From: JAFGOM01 sp964428385
GTDB lineage: Archaea > Halobacteriota > Methanomicrobia > Methanomicrobiales > Methanospirillaceae
Direction of reading: 5' to 3'
Length of the DNA stretch: 64,000 bases
NCBI GenBank assembly: GCA_964428385.1
Contig: CAYRYR010000001.1
Span: forward strand, 1-64,000
Under the pieces are notes generated by a model that was not told where the DNA came from, did not search any database, and saw only the letters and a list, made by a program, of their open reading frames with translations. Below are positions 37,555 through 46,416 of this stretch, piece after piece (within the stretch, counting starts at the first letter, position 1; every line of letters starts with the position of its first letter). Position numbers and translations under genes: made by a program.

Positions 37555-37974
37555 TGGTATTCATATCATCAATATCAGGTAATAATGGTGTTTTGTTGTA
37601 CAGTTCCGTAACCGTGAAATATGCAGAGATTGTCATGCATAAGAGGAGAAATAGCAATGTTTCTCTCTTCTTTCAATGATAATATTCTCCAATATGGCGT
37701 GTAGCGTGAATTCCTGACATTATCGGGATATGCACATATCTATGTAGATTCAAAAACTACGCATACATTCCTGACAAAACCCTTTGTTGCGTATAACAGG
37801 AAGGAGAATCATTACAAAAAAGTGTGATGATCATGTATGCTTATATATATCTGTATTATCTCTGAATTCTTTTTTAATCTATTAATCGTTATCTTTTATG
37901 GAAATGGGGTCATTATCAAAGTTTTTTTTGTTTTCAATGCCCACAAAATTTAAATAAAAGTTAAAAGGATAGTT
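37555..37974. other. Intergenic region, no gene seen
   Basis: This 420-base AT-rich stretch has no coding signal. TATA-like sequences appear near 37841-37850 (TTATATATAT) and just before the next gene (AATTTAAATAAAAG near 37946). The latter would serve the HTH/PAS gene at 37975. Confidence 0.35.
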
Positions 37975-39255
37975 ATGGATATGGATAACTATGATTTTTA
38001 TATCTCCAATATTGAACAACTTCTTAGGGAAAATCCACGTGGAATGACGGTTTCAGAGCTGGCTCTGGAACTTTCAATGTCCAGGAATACCATAGGGAAG
38101 TATCTTGAATTAATGTTTCTTTCAGGAAAGGTTGAGATTAGGACCGTCGGAAAAGCTAAACTCTATTACCTCTCCCAACGTGTTCCGGTTACCCAGCTTC
38201 TGAACTATTCCTCTGATGCGGTTGTCCAGACCGATGATCAGTACCGAATTCAGTCTATGAATCTTGGTGCCATGGATCTCTTTGAGACTAATAACGAGGA
38301 AATCTCCGGGCACAACATTCTTGACATCTTTCGGTTCTCTGCACTTGATCCAAGAATTACCGATTCAATAATTGCAAAAGATCGTCCTGCAGCCTTTTCA
38401 AGTGAAGTCGAATTTAAAAAAAGTAATTCTGTTCGTTTTCTCTGGATGAAACTGATAGACACTGTTATGTACGACGGTTCTCTGGGTCATATTTTCATGT
38501 TTGAAGATGTTACCGACTGGAAACGGGCTGAAGAAGATCTCAAAGAGAGTGAATATCTCTACCGGACACTTGCTGAATCAAGTCAGGATTGTATCTTTAT
38601 TGTCACACCTGATAATCGGTATGAATATGTTAACTCAAAGCTCGCTGAAGAACTTATGATGGATCCAAAAGAACTCATTGGAAAGAACCGGGACACCTTT
38701 TTTAGTGATGATGAAGCTGCTCAAATGAGAGAAAATAACGCTATTGTGGTACATACAAAAAAGCCACTTCGGAAAGAATTGCAGATTAACCTTGGGGGGA
38801 GAGCCAGATGGTTTGATGAGATGTTAATTCCTCTTTTTAATGGTGGAGAAGATGTGAGGGAGATATTTGTCATTGCCAGGGAAGTAACAAATCAGAAAGA
38901 GGCACAAAAAGCAAAATATCATCTTGCTTCACTTGTAGAATACTCTGATGCTGCAATAATCAGCAGGACACTGGATGGAACTGTTCTCTCCTGGAATAAA
39001 GGGGCTGAGGCTATGACCGGATATACAGCAAAAGAGATGGTAGGAAAGTCAATCTTTACGGTATTAGTCAAAAAACCAGAAGAAGAAGTAACTGATATTA
39101 TGACTAATATTCAAAAGGGAGAGGGTGTTACAAACTTCCCCTCTACAATAACAACAAAAAGTGGTCAGAAGAGAGATATCAACCTGACAGTATCTTCGAT
39201 TGTAGATGAAGATAACCGGATAATTGGGATATCACTCATTGGGAGAGTTATATAA
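37975..39255 (+). CDS. HTH-PAS-PAS-PAS sensor/transcription regulator
   Basis: This 426-residue soluble protein has an N-terminal winged helix-turn-helix at about 1-65 (GMTVSELALELSMSRNTIGK with a basic wing). Three PAS domains follow at about 75-180, 188-305 and 318-426; the second contains DCIFIVTPDNRYEYVN, the third AAIISRTLDGTVLSWNKGAE and MTGYTAKEMVGKSIF. There is no histidine kinase, GAF or receiver domain, so it likely binds DNA directly and responds to a ligand or redox cue through PAS. The target genes and signal are unknown. It is convergent with fdhD, 35 bases between. Confidence 0.88.
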   Translation: MDMDNYDFYISNIEQLLRENPRGMTVSELALELSMSRNTIGKYLELMFLSGKVEIRTVGKAKLYYLSQRVPVTQLLNYSSDAVVQTDDQYRIQSMNLGAMDLFETNNEEISGHNILDIFRFSALDPRITDSIIAKDRPAAFSSEVEFKKSNSVRFLWMKLIDTVMYDGSLGHIFMFEDVTDWKRAEEDLKESEYLYRTLAESSQDCIFIVTPDNRYEYVNSKLAEELMMDPKELIGKNRDTFFSDDEAAQMRENNAIVVHTKKPLRKELQINLGGRARWFDEMLIPLFNGGEDVREIFVIAREVTNQKEAQKAKYHLASLVEYSDAAIISRTLDGTVLSWNKGAEAMTGYTAKEMVGKSIFTVLVKKPEEEVTDIMTNIQKGEGVTNFPSTITTKSGQKRDINLTVSSIVDEDNRIIGISLIGRVI

Positions 39256-39290
39256 CCTTTTTATTTTGGATTAGTACTGTCAGAAAGGCG

Positions 39291-40016
39291 TTATGGTATG
39301 ATCCGTTCTGGATGGGAATATATGGTAAACCTTCCCTGACGTGCAAACCCGATTAATGTCAGGTTTGTTTCTTTTGCAACAATAACCCCCCGGTCAGTTG
39401 TTGCAGCCCGGGAAATCACGATTGGTATCCCGGCATTCGCGACTTTTGCTACCATTCCTTCCGGTTGCCTGCCGGTGCACCCAAGATAGCAGGCAGAACG
39501 ATCAATGCTATTGAGTTCAGCATACCCGACTGCTTTATCTACGGTGTTATGTCTACCAATATCAGGACAACAGATCAGTTTCTTTCCATCAGAGAAGAGT
39601 ACTGAGTTATGAAGTCCTCCTGTTTTCTGCCATTGTTCTGACTGTATTGTTTCAAAAACTGAAAATACTGCATCAGATGTAATTTGCAACGAAGAAGATA
39701 TTTTCCTGGGTTTTTTAAGATTTGTCAGACCACTTGCCGATTCAGTGCCCCACATTGCTTTTGCTGTCTTATCTGCCTCTACAAATATCTTGTTTTCTTC
39801 AACAGATACGTTTTCAATGGACTCTGCCAGTTGTTCATTCAGTACAAATCCAGCTCCCAGTTCAGCAAGCAAATCTGGTGAGGCAACATGGTATGAGATA
39901 CATTCACCATTCAGATAAATGGGAAAGCACCCTTCGCACACGATCTCATCGATACCCGGTGAATGTCCTTCATGAGTGAATCGTATCGCAGAGGTAGTTG
40001 TAAGGAGCATACTCAT
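39291..40016 (-). CDS. fdhD: FdhD-like formate dehydrogenase accessory sulfurtransferase, cysteine motif missing
   Basis: FdhD delivers sulfur to the molybdenum/tungsten cofactor of formate dehydrogenase. The 241-residue protein has the family's N-terminal strands, LHNSVLFSDGKKLICCPD with the DIGRHNTVDKAVGYA motif, YLGCTGRQPEGMVAK, and IPIVISRAATTDRGV. Where active FdhDs carry the catalytic CxxC (GCGVCG in E. coli), this protein reads ESASGLTNL, so both cysteines are absent. It may work differently, use other cysteines (CEGC near residue 30), or be a non-sulfurtransferase relative. It is divergent from the regulator and convergent with the PAS sensor. Confidence 0.85.
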   Translation of the reverse strand: MSMLLTTTSAIRFTHEGHSPGIDEIVCEGCFPIYLNGECISYHVASPDLLAELGAGFVLNEQLAESIENVSVEENKIFVEADKTAKAMWGTESASGLTNLKKPRKISSSLQITSDAVFSVFETIQSEQWQKTGGLHNSVLFSDGKKLICCPDIGRHNTVDKAVGYAELNSIDRSACYLGCTGRQPEGMVAKVANAGIPIVISRAATTDRGVIVAKETNLTLIGFARQGRFTIYSHPERIIP

Positions 40017-40133
40017 TCCATTATCCTAAAACGCAATAAATCAAATGGAAAAAAAAGTCCTTTTAGCATTGAAAGAGGATGGGCACAGGCACACGTTCTG
40101 ATGGCTGGGATAACCGGTAGCTAATATGAGTCT

Positions 40134-40466
40134 TTAATCTGTATCAGTCTCACTACAAATGTCGCAGGGGTCTGTTATATTGCGGACATGAGAACAGATT
40201 CTACAAAATTTCTTTGAAAAATCTTTCTCTTCTCCCTGTATCAGATCTTCTGCCAGGTTTCGTATCTCTGTCCTGACTTCCTCGGAAAAAACAATTCGAT
40301 ACCCCCGTTTCCCTGAAAGATACTGTGATACAGCTGAGGGCTGGATCTGTAATATTGTTGCGACGTCTTTTTGCAACACCCCTGCTGATACCATTTCATT
40401 TGCAATTGCAGCTCTGATTGCTGGGACGATGTCCCATACCGCGACTTCACAGGGGAGTTTTTCCAT
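40134..40466 (-). CDS. COG2522-type transcriptional regulator with zinc/Fe-S cysteines
   Basis: The 110-residue protein starts at the ATG giving MEKLPCEVAVWDIVPAIRA; the open frame extends to 40613 but that part is unlike the family. The helix-turn-helix (VLQKDVATILQIQPSAVSQYLSGKR) is followed by a C-terminal cysteine cluster FCRICSHV...DPCDIC that probably binds zinc or an Fe-S cluster. Archaeal COG2522 proteins are thought to be DNA-binding regulators. It is divergent from the PEGA protein gene, which starts 137 bases away, so it may control that gene. The controlled genes are not known. Confidence 0.8.
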   Translation of the reverse strand: MEKLPCEVAVWDIVPAIRAAIANEMVSAGVLQKDVATILQIQPSAVSQYLSGKRGYRIVFSEEVRTEIRNLAEDLIQGEEKDFSKKFCRICSHVRNITDPCDICSETDTD

Positions 40467-40603
40467 AGAAGATATTGACACGGTTATGTGATATAGATAT
40501 TTCAGGATATGAAAAATGGCCATGTGAAAATCTTTACAAAGATACAAATACTTACAATAGAAAGAACTCACAATATTAATTTGATTGATTAGATGGAGAT
40601 GAA

Positions 40604-42265
40604 ATGAACTCAAAAATTCTTTTATGTGGAATCATTCTTCTGATGCTCTTCCTCATCAATCCTGCTCTTGGTGAAGATGGGAAATTTGTGGTCTCATCAG
40701 ATCCCTATGAAGCAGATGTATCTTTTGATGGTACGAATGTTGGAACTACAGCGGTTACCATTCCTGTTGGTCCTGATAATCCTCCTCCGCATACAATAAC
40801 TGTAAGTAAGGAAGGATACCAGACATGGGAACAGACCTATCAGGAAAATCCGGAACCTGGATATCCAATACTTGTCTCACCGGTCCTTGTGATGGAAGAA
40901 AACCCGGTACATCCCCTTGTCACTGTCCTACCCCCACTGACGCCTCCTGTGACAATACCAACACAGATACCAATAACCCCTCCTGCCACTCCTATTGGAG
41001 GTGATTATGGCTGGTTTGCGATATCTTCGAATCCATCTGGTGGAGATGTCATCTTTAATGGGAGGTATGTGGGAGACAGTCCGGTTACCGTGAAAGTTAT
41101 GACTACCGGTACACCAACAAATACCATTGAAGTAAATAAACAAGGATATAAGAACTGGTATCAGGAGTATCATACAAACCCAGGGAGCGGCCAGACAATC
41201 CAGGTATATGCTGAACTGGTGGCTGTCCAGACATCAGGTTCCATATCAGTACTATCTGATCCGTCAGGTGCATCCGCGACCATTGACAGGGGTTATCAGC
41301 TTATCACTCCGTGCACCTTTACTAGTGTCAATCCTGGGTATCATACCATAGCTCTTAGTATGGCTAGATATCAGCAGTACAATACACGTATACTGGTTCA
41401 GTCCGGACAGGAGAGCTCGGTTACGGCAACACTCACTCCCACGCAACAGGTTGGGACACTACAAGCATCATCATCACCTTCAGGGGCTGATCTCTATGTT
41501 GATACCGGTTTTCGTGGAAATACACCGTTACGGGTATCTGGCCTCTCTGCAGGTACTCATACCGTAAGTATGGAGCGATCTGGATTTCAGGACTGGAGTC
41601 AGACAGTATCTATTATAGCAGGACAGACTACTACAATTAACCCGGTTCTTAGTCCGTATCCTCCTGAACCAAAGACTGGTGATATTGCAGTTTCTTCTAT
41701 ACCTGCAGGGGCATATGTATATCTTGATAATAATTATCAGGGTGTCACCAGTTCCGGTCAGTCATTGGATATAACGAGTGTATCTCCCGGGACTCATACC
41801 GTTCTTTTAGAACATCCCCATTATCAGGACTACACGACAACCGTTCAAATCTCTGCCGGTGCTACAACTGAGGTATCAGCAACCCTTGTCTCTCCCCCTG
41901 AGCAGGATACAAAATCCGGGATTCTTATCGTATCATCAGATCCATCAGGAGCTGATATTTATCTGAATAATCAGTATATGGGAATTACTCCTGCATCCCT
42001 TCAGAACATACAAGCGGGAAGTTACACACTCCTTTTACGACAAACTGGATATAATGACTATGCAGATACCATTGAGATTAGGGCAGGAAGCTCAACACAG
42101 GTATCTACAACACTAACTCCACTTGTAACCCCGACATCCGCCCCACTTCCGACACAGACACCTATACCCGTGTCAGGAGCTGATTTCCCTGTTCTGCTGG
42201 TGTTAGGTATTGTTATCCTATGTCTTATCGCAGTAGTTGTTTTCCTTCTTCTGAAAAATCGATAA
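40604..42265 (+). CDS. Six-PEGA surface protein with C-terminal membrane anchor
   Basis: The 553-residue exported protein has a signal peptide (ILLCGIILLMLFLINPALG). Six PEGA domains lie at about 25-95, 129-201, 206-274, 279-347, 353-425 and 435-503; each has the SSDPSGADIYLNN-type core and a glycine/tyrosine turn. A Pro/Thr linker (about 505-520) follows, then a membrane helix (about 525-548) with basic end, so the domains face outwards. The domains are alike enough to suggest internal duplication. The role is structural or adhesive by family; the partner is unknown. Confidence 0.92.
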   Translation: MNSKILLCGIILLMLFLINPALGEDGKFVVSSDPYEADVSFDGTNVGTTAVTIPVGPDNPPPHTITVSKEGYQTWEQTYQENPEPGYPILVSPVLVMEENPVHPLVTVLPPLTPPVTIPTQIPITPPATPIGGDYGWFAISSNPSGGDVIFNGRYVGDSPVTVKVMTTGTPTNTIEVNKQGYKNWYQEYHTNPGSGQTIQVYAELVAVQTSGSISVLSDPSGASATIDRGYQLITPCTFTSVNPGYHTIALSMARYQQYNTRILVQSGQESSVTATLTPTQQVGTLQASSSPSGADLYVDTGFRGNTPLRVSGLSAGTHTVSMERSGFQDWSQTVSIIAGQTTTINPVLSPYPPEPKTGDIAVSSIPAGAYVYLDNNYQGVTSSGQSLDITSVSPGTHTVLLEHPHYQDYTTTVQISAGATTEVSATLVSPPEQDTKSGILIVSSDPSGADIYLNNQYMGITPASLQNIQAGSYTLLLRQTGYNDYADTIEIRAGSSTQVSTTLTPLVTPTSAPLPTQTPIPVSGADFPVLLVLGIVILCLIAVVVFLLLKNR

Positions 42266-42591
42266 AAATTCTTTTTTTTATACAGAATGAGCTTTGGGGG
42301 TCTCTTCATCTCCCAAAAATTCCATACTTGTACGTTGATGTACCAGTGACCGTATCAGAATCTCCTATATATATAAAAGGAATACAATCCCTATAAATAT
42401 AGAGTTATTATCGTGCAGACACCAAATCATCCATGAATACAGAATTACATCCTTTGTTCTCAGGAAATCTCTCGTTTTATTATGCATTATACAAAGTAAA
42501 CACCTGTTTTCATGGACACAATGAGATAATAGATGATAAGTACCATCTATAATGCTGGTATCTATGATATAACGAGAAGGAAGACAGAATC
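42266..42591. other. Intergenic region with two TATA-like boxes
   Basis: No gene is supported. TATATATAAAAG lies near 42367-42378 and CTATAAATATAG near 42391-42402, both on the plus strand. They lie about 200 bases before the next gene, so a long leader or an unseen RNA would be needed if they are used. A GAAGGAAG ribosome-binding site precedes ATG 42592. Confidence 0.35.
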
Positions 42592-43071
42592 ATGAACCAT
42601 GTACCAAAACGAACAGTCATTATCATCATCTTTTGTATCCTTCTTATGATTGAGGTATCCCCTGTATTCGGACTGCCAATTCAGGAAAAAACAAAAACAA
42701 GCGAAAAAATTGCATCTTTTATTCAGAATCTGGTAGTGTCGGGAAAACCTGAAGAAGCATTCAGAGAAGCAGCTCTATTGGCACCTCAAAAACCATCTGT
42801 CACAACTCTGGAGATCTCCAGAATAGATGAAGATACATCTTCAGAGGAAAACTCCTCATATATAAACCGGTCATGCCTCCTCTCTGAAATGTATCTGACC
42901 AAAGATGAAAATAATACATATCTCATGGAATATTCCGGGAAATATAATTTTACTGAATTATATCAGAAAAATAAAGAATTTTATAATGAGATAATCAGCA
43001 GATATCCGGCTGATAGTATAGAGGCAGAACGATTTGCGAATTGCTGTGCCTATCCAAAAGGTTCATTCTAA
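42592..43071 (+). CDS. Small secreted hypothetical protein
   Basis: The 159-residue protein has an N-terminal hydrophobic segment (TVIIIIFCILLMIEVSPVFG) that looks like a signal peptide. The rest is charged and mainly helical, with a tyrosine-rich C-terminal part (TYLMEYSGKYNFTELYQKN) and no recognised domain. It starts a probable operon with two paralogous small proteins, the first beginning 15 bases after its stop. The function is unknown. Confidence 0.6.
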   Translation: MNHVPKRTVIIIIFCILLMIEVSPVFGLPIQEKTKTSEKIASFIQNLVVSGKPEEAFREAALLAPQKPSVTTLEISRIDEDTSSEENSSYINRSCLLSEMYLTKDENNTYLMEYSGKYNFTELYQKNKEFYNEIISRYPADSIEAERFANCCAYPKGSF

Positions 43072-43086
43072 AAAATTTGTATACCA

Positions 43087-43494
43087 ATGACGTTAACATG
43101 CCAGATACGACTTGAAAATAACATTATCTTAACCATTCAGCTTCATCATGAGAATGATCTGATACGAAATCTTCAAAAATCACTGTATCAATCCAGGATG
43201 TATTTACATCCGGATGTTATCGCTGCAGAAATTGCACGGGAATGCAGGGTTACAACCATCGGGAAGCGGGAAGGTAAACGTGATATTTTCGTGGATATAG
43301 ATGCTCTTGATACAGTCCTCTCTATTAGCAAAAGACTCCCGGACGGACTGGAAGTGTGTGTATATGCTGATACGTTCAAAGAATTTTTAAAGCACCTTCC
43401 CGAACAGATAAAAGCAGAATGGAATGCAAATTTACGGGATGAACGGATAAAAAATGCCTCATGTGCCGGTGGTCAGAATGATACAACAAACTGA
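43087..43494 (+). CDS. Hypothetical protein, tandem paralogue A
   Basis: This 135-residue soluble protein is related to the next gene. Shared elements are CQIRLENNIILTIQLHHEND against GQIHLENGVYLTVQ, then a YLHPDVIAAEIARE helix and a DIFVDIDALDTVLSI strand. It has a strand-rich N-terminal half and a helical end (EFLKHLPEQIKAEWNAN). It has no signal peptide and no known family. Its 3' end overlaps paralogue B by 17 bases. The divergence between copies suggests an old duplication under selection. Confidence 0.6.
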   Translation: MTLTCQIRLENNIILTIQLHHENDLIRNLQKSLYQSRMYLHPDVIAAEIARECRVTTIGKREGKRDIFVDIDALDTVLSISKRLPDGLEVCVYADTFKEFLKHLPEQIKAEWNANLRDERIKNASCAGGQNDTTN

Positions 43495-43885
43495 TTCCAC
43501 CTATTTAACCGGTCAGATTCATCTTGAAAATGGTGTATATCTGACGGTTCAGGTGAATATATGGGATAATTTCATCTATCAACTTCAGAACGCAATCTAT
43601 CCCTGCAGGATTTATTCAGATCCTGACATGGTTGCAGGTCTAATTGCAGGAGAATTTATTGTTCTGTCAATTGGGAGCTATGAGAATCTCTGGGATGTCT
43701 TTGTTTCTCTCAATGCTCACGACCAGACGGTAACGATATTAATAAAGCAGGAAGATGAGATTACAAGCCTTTTTTCAGGTTCATTTACCACGTTCCTTTC
43801 AATATCTCAGGATGAGATTACCATGATCTGGGATACCTATCTGCTCTCCCATACTAATGATATTTCTGAAGAACAGATTCAGTAA
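43478..43885 (+). CDS. Hypothetical protein, tandem paralogue B
   Basis: This is the second member of the pair. I place the start at ATG 43478, preceded by GGTGGT, rather than at 43454. About 135 residues align along their length with paralogue A: GQIHLENGVYLTVQVN, then IYSDPDMVAGLIAGEFIVLS and DVFVSLNAHDQTVTIL. The C-terminal third is more divergent. No family is recognised. Tandem position and shared pattern suggest the two proteins form a complex or perform matched roles. Confidence 0.6.
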   Translation: MIQQTDSTYLTGQIHLENGVYLTVQVNIWDNFIYQLQNAIYPCRIYSDPDMVAGLIAGEFIVLSIGSYENLWDVFVSLNAHDQTVTILIKQEDEITSLFSGSFTTFLSISQDEITMIWDTYLLSHTNDISEEQIQ

Positions 43886-44000
43886 TCTCTTTTAGTTGTA
43901 ATCTTTGTTCAATCCGGATACCTGATTAATGTCGGCAATTGCTTATGGCAAGATCGACAGATGTGGATCGTTATGTAAATGTCAAGCACTAAGTATATGT

Positions 44001-45206
44001 ATGAATTCGTATCTAACCCGTCTGAAAGAAGGTTCTCTTAAATTATATGCCCTTGATAATGAGGTATCACCCCCGGATGCTGTGGCTATCAGGAGAGCTT
44101 ATATCGAACAGGAAACCGGAGTAAAGATGCCACTAGTGGGGAATGTTTCTATTCCGCTTGAGGATGTGGTTAAGAAAAACTGTGAAAATATGATAGGTAC
44201 TATCCAGGTCCCCCTCGGAGTTGCCGGTCCCGTTCTTATCCATGGAGAATATGCAGAGGGCTCGTTCTATGTACCGCTTGCAACAACGGAAGGTGCTCTT
44301 GTTGCATCGGTAAACCGGGGCTGCAGTGCAATATCGAGAGGTGGAGGGGCACAGGTAAGAATCTTTTCAGACCAGATGACACGTGCTCCCGTATTTGCAG
44401 CCAGGGATGTGATTCATGCACGTGAAATTATTGACTGGGTATACAATAACCGATCTGAAATAACGAAAGCTGCACAGAGCACCACCAGACATGGAAAACT
44501 GACTGATATCCAGACCCTGACTGCCGGAACCAGTGTATTTATACGGTTCTGTTTCTCAACCGGTGATGCCATGGGAATGAACATGGTTACAATTGCGAGT
44601 GAAAAGGCATCAGAGGTAATACAAGAGGCAACCGGAGCAAAACTGGTTTCTCTATCGGGTAATGTCTGTACTGATAAAAAACCTGCTGCTATAAACAACA
44701 TTCTTGGTCGTGGAAGGACTGTGTCTGCTGGAGTGGGCCTTACCGGAGAACAGATACAGAGTATCTTTAAGACTGATGCAAAAGCATTGGTTGAGGTATC
44801 AGTCAGGAAAAACCTGGTAGGATCAGCCCGGGCCGGCTCACTTGGATTCAACGCCCATGCAGCAAATGTTATTGCAGCAATGTTTATTGCATGTGGACAG
44901 GATCCTGCTCATGTTGTTGAAGGGTCCCAGTGCATCACCACGATTGATCCCGTAGATGATGGAGTCTATGCCTGTGTCACGCTGCCGGCACTCCCGGTAG
45001 GAACCGTTGGTGGTGGTACCCGTGTCGGTACACAGGCAGAGTGCCTCTCAATGCTTGGTGTGGCAGGCAGTGGAGAACCACCTGGGTTTCACGCAAAAAA
45101 ACTGGCAGAAATAGTAGCAGTTGGTGTCCTTGCAGGAGAACTCTCTCTTATAGGTGCCCAGGCAGCACAACACCTGGCACGTGCTCATAAACAGCTTGGA
45201 CGCTGA
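44001..45206 (+). CDS. hmgA: 3-hydroxy-3-methylglutaryl-CoA reductase, class I
   Basis: The NADPH-dependent enzyme produces mevalonate for archaeal isoprenoid lipids. The 401-residue protein starts at the ATG giving MNSYLTRLKEGS; the frame is open from 43929 but that part is not family-like. Catalytic residues are visible: Glu in CENMIGTIQVPLGVAGP, Lys in CTDKKPAAIN, Asp in ACGQDPAH, and His in HLARAHKQ near the C-terminus. The dinucleotide-binding DAMGMNM motif is present. No membrane segments, as in archaea. It is monocistronic. Confidence 0.97.
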   Translation: MNSYLTRLKEGSLKLYALDNEVSPPDAVAIRRAYIEQETGVKMPLVGNVSIPLEDVVKKNCENMIGTIQVPLGVAGPVLIHGEYAEGSFYVPLATTEGALVASVNRGCSAISRGGGAQVRIFSDQMTRAPVFAARDVIHAREIIDWVYNNRSEITKAAQSTTRHGKLTDIQTLTAGTSVFIRFCFSTGDAMGMNMVTIASEKASEVIQEATGAKLVSLSGNVCTDKKPAAINNILGRGRTVSAGVGLTGEQIQSIFKTDAKALVEVSVRKNLVGSARAGSLGFNAHAANVIAAMFIACGQDPAHVVEGSQCITTIDPVDDGVYACVTLPALPVGTVGGGTRVGTQAECLSMLGVAGSGEPPGFHAKKLAEIVAVGVLAGELSLIGAQAAQHLARAHKQLGR

Positions 45207-45265
45207 TCATTCTTAATTTACGACATATCACTTATTTTTTTAAAAAAATTGCTCATATAGTTTCG

Positions 45266-46384
45266 ATGGGTTTTTGCTTGTCAATGGACATACATATCCC
45301 AATGGTTTCATCAGAATCAGGTAACTGCCAGCGAGATGAGGACAATAGTAAGATGACTGATAGATGGCTGGAGGAATTTCTCATGAGTGAGGAGTATCAT
45401 ACGCTTTTATCAGTACAACAGAAATTTGCAAGGGATATTGTTTTGTTCTTTAAAAACCTGATGCAAAGCGGTTTTTCAGCATCACCACAACAATGGAATC
45501 AGGAGAATATCTCTGAATGTGCACTTTTTCTCATTCCGGAAACGGTTGCCCTGCGTTCATTACCACCAGCAGCGATTGCACCGGTTCTCACGACATTTTT
45601 TTGTTTTCTAGAGAGGAAAAATTATCTGGCAACAGCATCATTACTCATACCGGTTATCAATTCTTTAGATGCAGAAATTATCAGACGTTCACGGTTTCCG
45701 TTATATTGGATACTCAAAAGAAAGTTTAAGAATGATTTGACTGCTCAGGCCGAGCCTGATCTGCCTCTTTCTACGTTATCAGACCAGGTAGCATATGAGC
45801 GATACCTGTATCAGTGCCTGCATCTGGTGGTAGAGACATGGGGGTCAACTTTTATACAAAGTGGACAATATAAGGCTCTTGATTCTGCATCACAGGATCA
45901 ATATGAGTATATTATCAGTTCAATAACTGATGCATGCCTCATCTATTATCAGAAAGGACCTAAGGACTGGGATGTTGAGACTATCAGAAATTGTCTGCTT
46001 GATCTCTACCCTTCTGATGCAATAGAATCGCCTGACTTTTTCACTGCACTGGTTCCGGTATTATATGCGTTTTTCAGATTTCTAGAGCAGGAAAAACTTC
46101 ATACCGATGCGGGTGAGATGGCAGATCTTGTTGAATCCATAGCAGATGAGGTGGTGAAGCGTTCAGGCGATCCACAATTCTGGAGTCAGGAGAAACTGGC
46201 ATCAGTCACTTCGATAATGGAATGGAGTGATCCAAAGATGGAGGGAAAAGTACAGGCATATCTTGAAGCACAGAAAGAAAAGCAAAAGATATCTTCTTCT
46301 CCTGATGCTTTGGATGGTGAGAAGAAAAAAGGCGCGAGGAAACATCTTCCACCACGGGGAAAGAAAAAAAGAGCAAAGAAATGA
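45266..46384 (+). CDS. Internally duplicated helical protein of unknown function
   Basis: This 372-residue, mostly helical soluble protein has two repeats of about 115 residues. Repeat 1 runs about 34-147 and ends with FFCFLERKNYL and AEIIRRSRFPLYW. Repeat 2 runs about 188-308 and ends with FFRFLEQEKLH and DEVVKRSGDPQFW. Both have a W-x(n)-NI/TI-x-x-C segment, a proline, and the phenylalanine-rich FFxFLE. The tail is strongly basic (KKKGARKHL, GKKKRAKK), so nucleic-acid or ribosome contact is possible. I do not recognise the family. The start could be at any of several early Mets. Confidence 0.65.
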   Translation: MGFCLSMDIHIPMVSSESGNCQRDEDNSKMTDRWLEEFLMSEEYHTLLSVQQKFARDIVLFFKNLMQSGFSASPQQWNQENISECALFLIPETVALRSLPPAAIAPVLTTFFCFLERKNYLATASLLIPVINSLDAEIIRRSRFPLYWILKRKFKNDLTAQAEPDLPLSTLSDQVAYERYLYQCLHLVVETWGSTFIQSGQYKALDSASQDQYEYIISSITDACLIYYQKGPKDWDVETIRNCLLDLYPSDAIESPDFFTALVPVLYAFFRFLEQEKLHTDAGEMADLVESIADEVVKRSGDPQFWSQEKLASVTSIMEWSDPKMEGKVQAYLEAQKEKQKISSSPDALDGEKKKGARKHLPPRGKKKRAKK

Positions 46385-46416
46385 TAGTTGCGGGTTATTC
46401 CGGTCTGAACCAGTAA

